A stretch of 64,000 nucleotides of DNA from contig JABSRP010000014.1 in NCBI GenBank assembly GCA_013215145.1, positions 124,001-188,000 of the forward strand. Direction: 5' to 3'. The notes below the pieces were generated by a model. That model worked only from the letters and a program-made list of their open reading frames with translations, was not told where the DNA came from and searched no databases. The position numbers and the translations under genes were made by a program. Source of the DNA: Pseudobacteriovorax sp. (GTDB taxonomy: Bacteria; Bdellovibrionota_B; Oligoflexia; Oligoflexales; Oligoflexaceae). Position 1 is the first letter of the stretch, and each line of letters starts with the position of its first letter. Shown piece by piece: positions 42,827 to 51,993 of the stretch.

Positions 42827-43013
42827 GAGATGCGCTGAGTGTCTTATATCAAGCAGGAGAACCGATGCATATAAACTAGGGAACCTGCGTCTAGTTTCGG
42901 TGAGCAAGCCCCCCGCCATGCGATGGGGGACGCCTAAAGAAACTAGTAAGGTGCCCACCTGAATGAGTGGTGGGTTCCCCTAGCTGATCTGACACTCATT
43001 TTTGGCGCATCTC
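42827..43013 (+). ncRNA. ssrS: 6S RNA
   Basis: About 187 nt. Outer arms GAGATGCGC (42827-42835) and GCGCATCTC (43005-43013) pair perfectly, as do TGAGTGTC (42836-42843) and GACACTCA (42991-42998). Inside, CTAGGGAACC pairs with GGTTCCC-CTAG with one bulge, and CTAGTTTC with GAAACTAG, capped by a GC-rich hairpin (CCCCC...GGGGG). GGTGAGCA and GCCTAAAG near the tip match 6S landmarks. The long rod with a central bulge mimics an open promoter and binds sigma-70 RNA polymerase. A weak promoter may lie near 42786-42816. This fills most of the 357-base gap. Confidence 0.85.
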
Positions 43014-43130
43014 ACCCATTGTTCATGAAAATCCTACCTCCGACTAAGCTACAAACCAATATTCAGTTGTTTTGTGAGATAGAAATCGGCTTAATAGGGG
43101 CAACATTGACCTTTCTGACAGGCGGACCCT

Positions 43131-44321
43131 ATGATTTTGTCAAAAAGAATATCTCAGCTACAACCTTCCCCAACCGTGGCTCTCAATAACAAAGCCAAAG
43201 AATTAGCAGCTAGCGGCGAAACCGTTTTTAATTTTGCGGTGGGAGAACCCGATTTTACGACGCATCCAGATATTGTCCAAGTTGCAGTGGATGCTCTTCA
43301 AGCCGGCCGCACGAAATATGGGCCAGCAGGGGGAAGCCCCGCGTTTAAGAAGGCAGTCGTAGAAAAGCTCAAACGAGATAATAACCTCGAATTTACCACT
43401 GATGAGATCGTTGTGGGAGTGGGTGCAAAAGAGATTCTTTTCCATCTCTTTTTGGCACTGCTCAACGAGGGTGACGAAGTCTTGGTACCGGCTCCTTACT
43501 GGGTGAGCTACACAGCGCAAATCATTGCTGCAGGCGGCAAGCCTGTTGTCATTCCCATGGGTGATGATCACGATGCTGCTAGACTTACTCCAGAGATGCT
43601 GGAGGAGTATGCCACCGAAAAGACCAAAGCGGTGGTCTTGACAAGTCCCAATAATCCTGCAGGCTACATCATAAAAAAAGACGAACTAACGGCCCTTGGT
43701 CAGTATATGGAAAATAAAGACTGGTGGATTATCAGTGACGAAATCTACGAGTACATGAGCTATACGGCTGAACATCACTCAATCGCAGCTTTAGTTCCAG
43801 GCCTAAAAGACAAATACCTCCTCGTCAATGGAATGTCTAAAGGATTTGCCATGACAGGCTGGCGAGTTGGATATCTAGCCGCTCCTAAGCCAGTCAGCAA
43901 GATGGTGAAAACCCTGCAAACCCAATCATCGACATGCTTGCCGCCCTTCGTAGAAGAGGCAGCGACAGAGGCAATCAAGCGCGGTAAGTCTTTAATGGGC
44001 GATAAAATAAAGGTTTTAGAAGAACGAAAAAACATTGCTGCCGAGTTGATCAATTCTTGGGAAGATGTCAGTATGATCCCACCTGAGGGAGCTTTCTACG
44101 TCTTTATTGATATTAGAAAAGCACTAGAAGCGAGCAACGATTATCAGGCTACGGAGTCCCTAAAGTTCAGCTCATTTCTTCTTGAAAACTACCACGTGGC
44201 CATGGTTCCCGGCGAAGCCTTTGGGGTTCCAGGCTTTTTAAGACTAAGCTACGCAGTCGCCAACGAGAAGCTGATTGAAGGGTTAAACCGACTCCGTCAG
44301 GCTCTTGACAAGATCAAATAG
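43131..44321 (+). CDS. Class I PLP aminotransferase, aspartate type
   Basis: 396 residues. Fold-type I aminotransferase motifs: FAVGEPDFTTHPDI, the PLP region SPNNPAGYI, DEIYEYMSY, and NGMSKGFAMTGWRVGY with the Schiff-base Lys, plus FLRLSYA near the end with the substrate-binding Arg. The pattern is that of the Ib/bacterial AspC group (aspartate or prephenate). The ATG at 43131 has a poor ribosome site (GGCGGA). It lies just ahead of pheS, and an aspartate/prephenate activity would fit aromatic metabolism, but the exact substrate is not certain. Confidence 0.85.
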   Translation: MILSKRISQLQPSPTVALNNKAKELAASGETVFNFAVGEPDFTTHPDIVQVAVDALQAGRTKYGPAGGSPAFKKAVVEKLKRDNNLEFTTDEIVVGVGAKEILFHLFLALLNEGDEVLVPAPYWVSYTAQIIAAGGKPVVIPMGDDHDAARLTPEMLEEYATEKTKAVVLTSPNNPAGYIIKKDELTALGQYMENKDWWIISDEIYEYMSYTAEHHSIAALVPGLKDKYLLVNGMSKGFAMTGWRVGYLAAPKPVSKMVKTLQTQSSTCLPPFVEEAATEAIKRGKSLMGDKIKVLEERKNIAAELINSWEDVSMIPPEGAFYVFIDIRKALEASNDYQATESLKFSSFLLENYHVAMVPGEAFGVPGFLRLSYAVANEKLIEGLNRLRQALDKIK

Positions 44322-44334
44322 GAATATGTAAAAA

Positions 44335-45396
44335 ATGACCGACATAGACATCGCTAGCCTAACAAAGCAGACAGAATCGGTTTCGAGCGAGTTTGAGAAA
44401 GACTTCGCCGCGACCAGCAACGATTTGTCTCATAAAGCTATAGAAGACGTTCGCATCAAATACTTGGGCCGAAAGGGTCTGTTTACCGCGATTTCTGAGC
44501 AGATGAGATCTGTCAAAAAAGAAGACCGACCGGAAGCGGGAAAGCTGCTAAATTCCGTCAAAAAAAATATGGAATCCAAGCTTGATCAGTTAAGGACGCT
44601 AGAAAAGAAAGCGGCTTTAACAGCACAATTAGATGCCAAAGCCTACGATGTATCGCTACCCGTAGCCCAAACGGCTGGCTCTTTACATCCGGTTACTCTC
44701 ATGCGCCGCACGTTGCTAAAGGAGTTTCGTAACCTGGGGTTTATCGTCTATGACGGGCCAGAGATGGACTTAGAGGACTATAACTTTTCCGCTTTAAACT
44801 TCAAAGATGATCATCCTGCACGTGATATGCAGGACACTTTTTTTGTCAAAGACTTAGAAAAGACTGTCTTGAGGACGCACACCTCAAACATCCAGATCCA
44901 TGCCATGCGGAATGAAAGACCGCCCATGCGGGTCGTTGCCCCTGGAAGAACCTACCGGTGCGATTCGGATTTAACTCACACGCCCATGTTTCATCAAATC
45001 GAAGGGTTTATCATCGATCAAAATATTTCGATGGCAGATATGAAGGGCGTGATCGACACATTCTTAAAAGCAGTTTTTGGGACAGACTTAGAAACACGCT
45101 TGAGGCCAAGCTACTTCCCATTTGTTGAGCCAGGCGGCGAGGTGGACCTTCAGTGTGTGGCGTGCCGTGGAAAGGGCTGCCGCATTTGCAGTCACACAGG
45201 ATGGCTGGAAATTGGTGGTCTGGGAATGATTCACCCTAATGTATTCGAAGCCGTTGACCTCGATAGTGAGCGTTACACTGGGTTTGCTTTTGGCTTCGGT
45301 ATCGATCGCATTGCCATGCTGAAATATGGACTATCGGACTTAAGGCAACTGTTCGAGGGCGACCAGGCCTTTTTAAGTCAGTTTCCCGTTAACTAA
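44335..45396 (+). CDS. pheS: Phenylalanine-tRNA ligase alpha subunit
   Basis: 353 residues. An N-terminal coiled-coil region (about 1-100) binds tRNA, and the class II catalytic core shows GSLHPVT, GFIVYDGPEMDLEDYNFSALNF, HPARDMQDTFFV, MFHQIEGF and GFAFGFGIDRIAMLKYG (motif 3). Four Cys in CVACRGKGCRIC could form a small knuckle seen in some bacterial PheS proteins. It pairs with PheT 33 bases downstream. Confidence 0.96.
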   Translation: MTDIDIASLTKQTESVSSEFEKDFAATSNDLSHKAIEDVRIKYLGRKGLFTAISEQMRSVKKEDRPEAGKLLNSVKKNMESKLDQLRTLEKKAALTAQLDAKAYDVSLPVAQTAGSLHPVTLMRRTLLKEFRNLGFIVYDGPEMDLEDYNFSALNFKDDHPARDMQDTFFVKDLEKTVLRTHTSNIQIHAMRNERPPMRVVAPGRTYRCDSDLTHTPMFHQIEGFIIDQNISMADMKGVIDTFLKAVFGTDLETRLRPSYFPFVEPGGEVDLQCVACRGKGCRICSHTGWLEIGGLGMIHPNVFEAVDLDSERYTGFAFGFGIDRIAMLKYGLSDLRQLFEGDQAFLSQFPVN

Positions 45397-45429
45397 TATT
45401 TTCTAACAAATAAATGGATCGAGAAAACA

Positions 45430-47982
45430 ATGAAGGCATCACTTAAGTGGCTGCAAACTTATCTCCCACTAGAAACATCGACCCCAGACCAAATTGCCTC
45501 CACACTTACAGGTCTTGGACTTGAAGTTGAGGGTATAGAGACTATCGACCCTTTAGGTGACAAGGTCGTGGTGGGTACTATTAAAGAAACCCGGCAGCAT
45601 CCCAATGCTGATAAGCTGCAAGTATGCACAGTAGATGTCGGAGATGCTCATAAAGATTTACTCACCATAGTGTGCGGCGCTCCTAACGCCCGTCCAGGTA
45701 TCCAAGTCGCTGTCGCGATGGTGGGCGCTGTCCTCCCAGGGGATTTTAAAATCAAAGCAAGTAAAATCAGGGGAGAAAAGTCTGCAGGAATGCTCTGTTC
45801 TGAAACAGAACTGGGTATCGGTTCTGATGAAGATGGAATCGTAGAGCTCCAGGACAACACCAAATTGGGTTCTACCATTTCAGATCTTTATGGATTGCGC
45901 GACACCGTTTTTGAAATCGGCCTAACTCCCAACAGGCCAGACTGCTTGGGCCATGTAGGTATTGCCCGAGATCTCGCAGCTAAACTTGAACTAAGCTTAA
46001 CGTTACCCAACCCGACCGAAAGCCTAAAAGAAGCTAAAAACGCCAATCTTATCACCTCTGATAAGATTAGTATTTCTGTAGAAGGCGATGATCTCTGTGG
46101 ACGGTTTTCAGCGATCTATGTCGAAGATGTCGAGGTCACAGACTCTCCGCAGTGGCTCCAAAATCTGCTAAATAACGCTGGTATGAGACCCATCAACCTG
46201 ATTGTCGATGTCACTAACTTTGTTATGTTAGAAACCGGACAACCTATTCACGCTTACGACATCAGAGATATTAAAGGCTCGGAAATCATTGTTAGGCTAG
46301 CAAATAAAAATGAGACTTTGACCACGCTAGACGAGCAGAAGAGGAGCCTAAACTCAAATGACATAGTTATTGCGGATAAGGAAAGAGCTATTGGCCTAGC
46401 CGGAGTTATGGGCGGGGCTGACAGCGAAGTTAAACCAGACACAACCGCGATTATTATTGAAGTGGCCCAGTTTGACCCAAGTAAAGTTCGAAAGACTTCG
46501 AAGCGCTTAGCTATCCACTCGGAAGCCTCGCACAGATTCGAACGGGGCATCGATATCGGGAACACGGAGTATGTAGCTCGACGAACCGCACAACTGATTT
46601 ATGAGTGCAGTAAAGAGGTGTCCACTGCAAAGGTACCTGTGGTTGCAGGAACAAGCTATGACCTATACCCAACCGAAAAAACTCAACCTAAGATTGCACT
46701 TCGAACGGACCGTTTGAAGAGTCTGAGTGGATTACGTCTCATCACTCAAGACGAAGCTATTTCAGCGCTAACATCACTTGGATTTACGTTTCTCGATAAA
46801 ACAGAGGGAAGAGCCCTCTTCGAAGTCCCCTCATGGCGGCTAGACATCGAACGGGAAACCGATCTCATAGAAGAAGTCATCCGGCTAAAAGGCTATGACG
46901 CTGTACCGAGTACGTTGCCTCAGATGGAAATTGGAGGCCTTCGCGAGAACCCGATTATTGACTTTCAAGACCATTGCAAAACAATCATGGCCCAAATGGG
47001 ACTAGTGGAAACGATCTCGTTTCCTTTCGTCAGCCAAGATGATTTAAATCATCTCCAAATTAGCGAAAGTCATGCTTGGTCTCAGCTCATCTCATTAGCA
47101 AACCCGCTCATTGAGCAAGAGCCAATGATGAGACCCTCTCTGACTATCGGTCTGCTAAAGGCTCTTAAAGAAAATCGTAATCACGGGCGACAGGGAGTTA
47201 GATTATTTGAAGCTGCTAGGGGATTTTTCAAACCTACCATTGCGCAAAATGACGAATTGAGCCCGATCTGGAAAAACCTAAGTAGAAACGGCCTCCATAT
47301 AACAGGAAAAGCTGCTCAGGATCACCGAGCCATCGAAAAGAACTATTTAGCAGCCGTCATTGATCAGCCCTGGCTACCTAAAAGGTGGAGCAGCCCTGAG
47401 ATTCCTGCTTCTTTTTTCCATGGCAAAGATATTGTCCAATCATGGCTGACCGCCTTTGGTATCAGAGATTTTGCGTTTAAAAAACCAGATGCTGCCGATC
47501 TTCCGTTTCTGCACCCAGGGGCATCTGCTATCGTTGTCGCAGGTAATCGACACATTGGCTTCGTGGGTGAGCTACATCCCCAGACAGCCCTCAACCTTGA
47601 CCTGGACGGCAAGGAGCTCCCCATAGTTCTCGAGCTAGATTTAGATGAAATTTATTTGGAATCCACCAAACCGCGCAGCTTTACAGGATCGTCGAACAAA
47701 TTTCCTGGTGTTACTAGAGACTTAGCTTTTGTAGTCGATCAAACCATTTGCCATGAAGATATGATGACAGCTTTCAAATCTTTCAACAGGCGGAAAAACT
47801 TAAGCTCTTATCATTTGTTTGATGTTTATGAAGGAGAGCACTTGAGTCCTGGAAAGAAGAGTATGGCATTTAGCCTTGGCTTTCAGTCCGACAAAAAGAC
47901 GCTAACTGATAAAGAAGTCGAAAAAGAAGTCCAGGCAATTATAGGTTGGTTCAAAGAGCAATTTTCGGCAGAACTTAGATAA
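45430..47982 (+). CDS. pheT: Phenylalanine-tRNA ligase beta subunit
   Basis: 850 residues, slightly longer than the usual ~800. N-terminal tRNA-binding OB domain about 40-150 (VVGTIKETRQHPNADKLQVC); B3/B4 editing domain; B5 domain with LRTDRLKSLSGL; C-terminal ferredoxin-fold anticodon-binding domain about 755-850 (KFPGVTRDLAFVVD). MASP-like editing residues were not checked. It forms the alpha2-beta2 enzyme with PheS. Confidence 0.96.
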   Translation: MKASLKWLQTYLPLETSTPDQIASTLTGLGLEVEGIETIDPLGDKVVVGTIKETRQHPNADKLQVCTVDVGDAHKDLLTIVCGAPNARPGIQVAVAMVGAVLPGDFKIKASKIRGEKSAGMLCSETELGIGSDEDGIVELQDNTKLGSTISDLYGLRDTVFEIGLTPNRPDCLGHVGIARDLAAKLELSLTLPNPTESLKEAKNANLITSDKISISVEGDDLCGRFSAIYVEDVEVTDSPQWLQNLLNNAGMRPINLIVDVTNFVMLETGQPIHAYDIRDIKGSEIIVRLANKNETLTTLDEQKRSLNSNDIVIADKERAIGLAGVMGGADSEVKPDTTAIIIEVAQFDPSKVRKTSKRLAIHSEASHRFERGIDIGNTEYVARRTAQLIYECSKEVSTAKVPVVAGTSYDLYPTEKTQPKIALRTDRLKSLSGLRLITQDEAISALTSLGFTFLDKTEGRALFEVPSWRLDIERETDLIEEVIRLKGYDAVPSTLPQMEIGGLRENPIIDFQDHCKTIMAQMGLVETISFPFVSQDDLNHLQISESHAWSQLISLANPLIEQEPMMRPSLTIGLLKALKENRNHGRQGVRLFEAARGFFKPTIAQNDELSPIWKNLSRNGLHITGKAAQDHRAIEKNYLAAVIDQPWLPKRWSSPEIPASFFHGKDIVQSWLTAFGIRDFAFKKPDAADLPFLHPGASAIVVAGNRHIGFVGELHPQTALNLDLDGKELPIVLELDLDEIYLESTKPRSFTGSSNKFPGVTRDLAFVVDQTICHEDMMTAFKSFNRRKNLSSYHLFDVYEGEHLSPGKKSMAFSLGFQSDKKTLTDKEVEKEVQAIIGWFKEQFSAELR

Positions 47983-48004
47983 CTCAATTTTTGAAAGGTT
48001 ACCC

Positions 48005-48820
48005 ATGAAAAAGACTATCGCACTCACTACGATCCTTATGGCCGGATTTAGCGGCTTTGCCCAAGCTAAAGAAGTGGCTTCTTTTGGCAAAGTAAAAATA
48101 ACGGAAGCAGAATTTAAAAAGGCCATCGAAGGCCTAGGCCCTCAAGCAGAAATGGTAAAGACCAATCCGAGGATTCAAACCCAGTTTCTAAATCACTTGA
48201 TCGATAATACACTGCTTTCTGATGAAGCAAAGAAAGCTAAATTAGATAAATCTGCTCAATACGAAAAGATGGTACAAGATGCCCGACGCGATATCCTTGC
48301 TCGCCTATACGTAGAAAAATATAAAAGCGAACAAACCTCAGATAGCAAGTTAAAAGCCTACTTTGATGCGAACAAAAAGAAGTTCAGCAACAAAGAAATC
48401 CGTGCCTCTCACATCCTATTAAAAGAAGACAATAAAGCAGAAGCTGAAAAAGTCTTGAAAGATGCACTAGCTGGTAAAGACTTTGCCGAACTAGCCAAAA
48501 AGCATAGTACGGGTCCTAGTAAGGATCGTGGTGGAGACTTGAACTTTTTTGGTCGCGGACGCATGGTTCCAGCATTCGAAGCCGCAGCCTTTGACACCCC
48601 AAAAGGCAAGGTTCATCCCAAATTAGTTAAGACTCAGTTTGGATGGCACATCATCAAAGTCGTAGATATGAAGGGCAGCGACAACGCTAAGTTTGCTGAT
48701 GTCAAATCTGAGGTTAAAAAAGCAGTTGAGGGCAATGCTAGAGCAGATGTCGTTAAATCTTTAAGGGACAAAGCTAAAGTCAAGGTCAACGAAGACGTCC
48801 TGAAAAACATCAAGTTTTAA
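48005..48820 (+). CDS. Exported parvulin-type peptidyl-prolyl isomerase
   Basis: 271 residues with a signal peptide (about 1-21, ending AQA). An N-terminal helical chaperone part precedes a parvulin domain about 128-220: IRASHILLKEDNKAEAEKVLKDAL, FAELAKKHSTGPSKDRGGDLNFFGRGRMVPAFEAAAF, and FGWHIIKV. This is the PpiC/SurA-like arrangement with one isomerase domain, acting in the periplasm on outer-membrane proteins. It has a good ribosome site (GAAAGG) and ends just before the terminator at 48854. Confidence 0.9.
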   Translation: MKKTIALTTILMAGFSGFAQAKEVASFGKVKITEAEFKKAIEGLGPQAEMVKTNPRIQTQFLNHLIDNTLLSDEAKKAKLDKSAQYEKMVQDARRDILARLYVEKYKSEQTSDSKLKAYFDANKKKFSNKEIRASHILLKEDNKAEAEKVLKDALAGKDFAELAKKHSTGPSKDRGGDLNFFGRGRMVPAFEAAAFDTPKGKVHPKLVKTQFGWHIIKVVDMKGSDNAKFADVKSEVKKAVEGNARADVVKSLRDKAKVKVNEDVLKNIKF

Positions 48821-48853
48821 TTCCGCCCAGAAAACGATCTAAAAATCGAGAAC

Positions 48854-48889
48854 ACCGCGCTTGGCTTTTAGCTAAACGCGGTTTTTTTT
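48854..48889 (+). terminator. Intrinsic terminator after the pheST-parvulin operon
   Basis: ACCGCG (48854-48859) pairs with CGCGGT (48877-48882), with additional inner pairing TTGGCT/AGCTAA, followed by eight T residues. It lies directly over the crcB stop codon, which reads from the other strand. Confidence 0.9.
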
Positions 48890-49262
48890 ATGGTGAGAGG
48901 AAAGAGAGTCTAGTCAAGAACATACCAGCAAAGCAGGCTAGAAGGCCTAACACGACATGTAGCATGATCGTCGCAAGGGCCCAGAGAAGCTCCTTTTGAT
49001 GAGCAAATATAGCAACATCCAGAGCAAAGCTAGAAAATGTGGTTAAGGAGCCCAAAAAACCCGTTATTAAGGCTAATCTGATATGTGGTGGCCAGTGGCT
49101 CATTGTAGAGAACCCAAGACCAATCAAAAAGCAGCCGATGATATTTACCACTAGGGTACCAAGAGGAAACCCAGGAAAAAATCTCTCAAAGAGTACTTGG
49201 GTTCCGTGTCTTCCAAGAGCCCCAAAACCGGCTCCCAAAAAGATGGCAATGAGATTTAGCAA
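48888..49262 (-). CDS. crcB: Fluoride exporter CrcB/Fluc
   Basis: 124 residues with four membrane helices. Family motifs are FGALGRHGTQ, GTLVVNIIGCFLIGL (pore Asn) and TGFLGSLTTFSSFALD (central Phe/Ser region). It forms dual-topology dimers that export fluoride. No fluoride riboswitch can precede it because it starts three bases after the transglutaminase-like gene; it is therefore in an operon with that gene. Confidence 0.93.
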   Translation of the reverse strand: MLNLIAIFLGAGFGALGRHGTQVLFERFFPGFPLGTLVVNIIGCFLIGLGFSTMSHWPPHIRLALITGFLGSLTTFSSFALDVAIFAHQKELLWALATIMLHVVLGLLACFAGMFLTRLSFLSP

Positions 49263-49265
49263 CGC

Positions 49266-50858
49266 TTACATACCAAAATAGTCAAATTCCCAGGCTAACT
49301 CTTTGTTAGCCACATTGGGAGAGTTCCAGTCTAGCTTTAAGGTATTGATCCCTGACGGCGCATCAAAAACAATATCAACTTTACCAGAAGTAACTTTTTT
49401 TGTTTCTAAGTTTTGGCCATTAAGCCGAATGGTAACCTCGGCCCCTTCACCAATCACATCAGCGGTCAAAATTCTAAGATGAGTCGGCTTGTCTGTAAAT
49501 ACCGAACCACTAGTACGACCATCGAGCACGAGCTGATAGTAGCCTTCCACTAGTCCCCATTCTAGGTCCCGCCTAGGATAAAATCGCACATCATAAGGGT
49601 TTGACGGTTTATCACGGAACGGATTTTCAGGATCAAACCCAACGGACTCAGCCCATAGCTTGATCACTTCATCGTTGCTTACGAAGGGATTACCCCGAGA
49701 CGAAGTCCCATTAGGTTCTGCGGGTTCAAACGCCATCCACAAAAAGTCGGGATGATCCTTATCGCTAACCCCAACCCACTCTCCTCCAAGAATATTGCCT
49801 TCAGCCCCCTGCTCTAAGATGTAGTAGTAGGTCCTCGGAATCGGCTCAGGCCTTGAACCCGCTCCCGTAAAGTCTTCAACAGCTCGCCGAAAAGATATGG
49901 TTGTCGTCACATAAACGTAAGAAACAGCCGAATCGTTGAATATCCATGACTGTATCTTAGTTTTGCGATCACAGGTCAACCGGTCCGACTCGCAGTTAAA
50001 AATTTGAACTGCCTCACTCTCTGACAGACCTTCAACATAAGAAGTAGAAAAGCGGTATATTGGGTAATTCCATACTTCTTCATCACGATTGCGATCGAAA
50101 ATTAGTGGTTGCTTCTGTCGGCCTAAAAAATTTACTAATCCGATGTGAAAGCTACCGGGATTAATATCATCGCAAGCATCCATGGTTTGAGGAAACTGCC
50201 TGAGATCGGAAAGCCCCTCTTCCGCTTCAAACTCCTCCTTGGTCTTTCTGCATCGATTTCCGGAGATAAACTTAGCCTTAGCGTTCATACTTATTTCGGC
50301 CAATAGAGCTCGGATGTCATACGGAGTAAACTCGACACAACCTGGTCCAGGGCTACATCCACTCGGACGAAATACAGAGTTTACGGGGTTTTGGTAACGG
50401 GATGCTGCTACCGAAGTCCCGTTGCAGTGACCGTACCAGTCTGGTTCCTGCCGTGAGTTGTTATCAGCTTCCCATTTTGCCGCCGTACTGGTTCCGCCAT
50501 GAAAGGCATCATCGTATTTATCCAAGGCTCCCTGTGATTGCCCCTCCCTAACAATGTTGGTGCCTCCCGTTTTCTCTGGATACCATGAATCGACGTAAGG
50601 AATCCGTTCAGGTATGACCTCCCCAGATGTGATCGTTTTGAGTCTTGCCCAATCTTCCCAATAGCCGTCGCTGCTCGAACCGAAGACTTTCTTGTAGAAG
50701 CTCGCTATATCATCCAACTCTATCCGATCACTGGAATACCCTGAGAGCCTATCTAGCTGTGGCTTGCTCAGCTTTGCTCTCGAGTCAAAACGAAAGCAGC
50801 TCATGTGGGTGATAACAACAAAAGCTACAAAACCATAAAAATAACGAGTAGATACCAT
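49266..50858 (-). CDS. Transglutaminase-elicitor-like lipoprotein
   Basis: About 530 residues from the ATG at 50858. A lipoprotein signal ends in HMSC (Cys21). The core has VDSWYPEKTGGTN and KWEADNNSRQEPDWYGHCNGTSVAASRY, with a possible catalytic Cys145 in GHCNG, as in the transglutaminase-elicitor family first known from Phytophthora. Later His and Asp partners are plausible (SFHIGLVNFLG; NDSAVSYVYVTTT). A C-terminal beta domain (about 430-530) may bind carbohydrate or a partner. It would act at the outer membrane or outside. Cross-linking or peptidase activity is not demonstrated. Confidence 0.7.
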   Translation of the reverse strand: MVSTRYFYGFVAFVVITHMSCFRFDSRAKLSKPQLDRLSGYSSDRIELDDIASFYKKVFGSSSDGYWEDWARLKTITSGEVIPERIPYVDSWYPEKTGGTNIVREGQSQGALDKYDDAFHGGTSTAAKWEADNNSRQEPDWYGHCNGTSVAASRYQNPVNSVFRPSGCSPGPGCVEFTPYDIRALLAEISMNAKAKFISGNRCRKTKEEFEAEEGLSDLRQFPQTMDACDDINPGSFHIGLVNFLGRQKQPLIFDRNRDEEVWNYPIYRFSTSYVEGLSESEAVQIFNCESDRLTCDRKTKIQSWIFNDSAVSYVYVTTTISFRRAVEDFTGAGSRPEPIPRTYYYILEQGAEGNILGGEWVGVSDKDHPDFLWMAFEPAEPNGTSSRGNPFVSNDEVIKLWAESVGFDPENPFRDKPSNPYDVRFYPRRDLEWGLVEGYYQLVLDGRTSGSVFTDKPTHLRILTADVIGEGAEVTIRLNGQNLETKKVTSGKVDIVFDAPSGINTLKLDWNSPNVANKELAWEFDYFGM

Positions 50859-51025
50859 AAAACACCAATGATGCGATAAAAGTAAGATTGAGGGTATTAT
50901 GATTATACCGTAAGCCAATTATAAATTGCGCAATGCACATTATCACCTAAACATTTTTTTTAGATTTTTTTAGTTAATATCCCGAATTAGCACCCGATAT
51001 CGTCCAGAGGAGAATAAGTCAGAGC

Positions 51026-51445
51026 ATGGGTGAAAATACTATGGGAAACATTCTTATTGTCGATGACTGCGAAGAAATCGTGGATCTCATGCATGACATG
51101 ATCGTTGAGCACAGCACTCTTAAGCCGTTTAAAGCATACAGCGCAAAAGAGGGTCTCGGCGTCATCCACCAAAACGAGATCGATGTCATCCTACTGGATC
51201 TAGTCATGCCTGAGATGAACGGGATTGAAATGTTTAGGGTTTTGAAGACAGACGGCTCCTTGGTCCCAGTGATTTTTCTTACGGGCCAAGGTGATAAGCT
51301 CTTACAAAATCAAGCATTGGAAATGGGGGCTTTTGACTTTCTTCATAAACCAGCAAAAGCTAAGGATCTCTTCCTGCTGATTGACGCTGCCTATAAAGTG
51401 AGCACAAAGATCAAAACTATCGCAAACAAGAAAGCGGCCAACTAA
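51026..51445 (+). CDS. Single-domain response regulator
   Basis: 139 residues, one receiver domain and no output domain. Phosphorylation pocket: ILIVDDCEE (acidic pair), LLDLVMPEMNG with phospho-Asp near residue 58, FLTGQG (Thr) and LHKPAKA (Lys). It probably signals by binding other proteins, in the CheY style. The ATG at 51026 has a distant ribosome site; the ATG at 51041 (GGTGA upstream) is an equally good start. The sensor partner is not in the window or is the 7TM protein; that link is speculation. Confidence 0.88.
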   Translation: MGENTMGNILIVDDCEEIVDLMHDMIVEHSTLKPFKAYSAKEGLGVIHQNEIDVILLDLVMPEMNGIEMFRVLKTDGSLVPVIFLTGQGDKLLQNQALEMGAFDFLHKPAKAKDLFLLIDAAYKVSTKIKTIANKKAAN

Positions 51446-51492
51446 CTTACTAAAATTGACCGCCGCAATTCCTATGTGTTGACCAAGGCCTG

Positions 51493-51831
51493 TTACTGTT
51501 TTAAGACACGACGCTTGTCTTCCGGAAAACTCGAATTAAATGAAAACGAGTCTACGACATCGCCGTTCCAGTAAATCTTCAGCTCTTTGGTTGAAGAGTC
51601 TCCAAATAGTTTCATGTCGTAGTATCCATAAGTCCAAGTCGGCTTTCCGGCCGAATAACCCACGTGATAAGGCTGACCTAGAACCTGAAGCACCTGTGCT
51701 TTCTTCGTTTGCTTCTCCCTTATCCAGCTATAATCACTAGAAAAATTCTCACCTCTTGTGGCGCAGGCACAAAGAGACACCAAGAGAAGAACAAGTAGTG
51801 AGCGACTCACAAAATTCCAAACTTTATACAT
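51493..51831 (-). CDS. BamE/SmpA-like small lipoprotein
   Basis: 112 residues. Lipoprotein signal with lipobox LCAC (Cys23). The mature part has the BamE/SmpA pattern: IREKQTKKAQVLQVLGQPY and PTWTYGYYDMKLF, ending in a beta hairpin (KELKIYWNGDVV). This family supports the BAM complex or other envelope proteins. It is a single-gene unit. True BamE cannot be distinguished from a paralogue here. Confidence 0.7.
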   Translation of the reverse strand: MYKVWNFVSRSLLVLLLVSLCACATRGENFSSDYSWIREKQTKKAQVLQVLGQPYHVGYSAGKPTWTYGYYDMKLFGDSSTKELKIYWNGDVVDSFSFNSSFPEDKRRVLKQ

Positions 51832-51993
51832 ACTTTCTCCATTCCATTCGTCTGAAGGTTCAAACAGTAGGATAATAGAACCTTAGACGCAATAAAGTTG
51901 TTACATTAGTAAGGTAAGTTTTTATCGCCCTTCCTATCAAGGCGTGATATATCCAAAAATCGACATTTGCCTCATTGATCTAGGAGATAATCT

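Noticed and set aside
48888..49262. Fluoride riboswitch before crcB
   Set aside because: Only three bases separate crcB from the gene before it, so there is no room for a leader.
50925..50934. Perfect ATTGCGCAAT palindrome between divergent genes
   Set aside because: Ten bases is too short to stand alone, and no related copy was seen nearby.
51855..51884. AAGGTTC/GAACCTT inverted repeat before the SCO gene
   Set aside because: Seven base pairs with a 16-base loop is weak, and it is not placed at a recognisable promoter or terminator.
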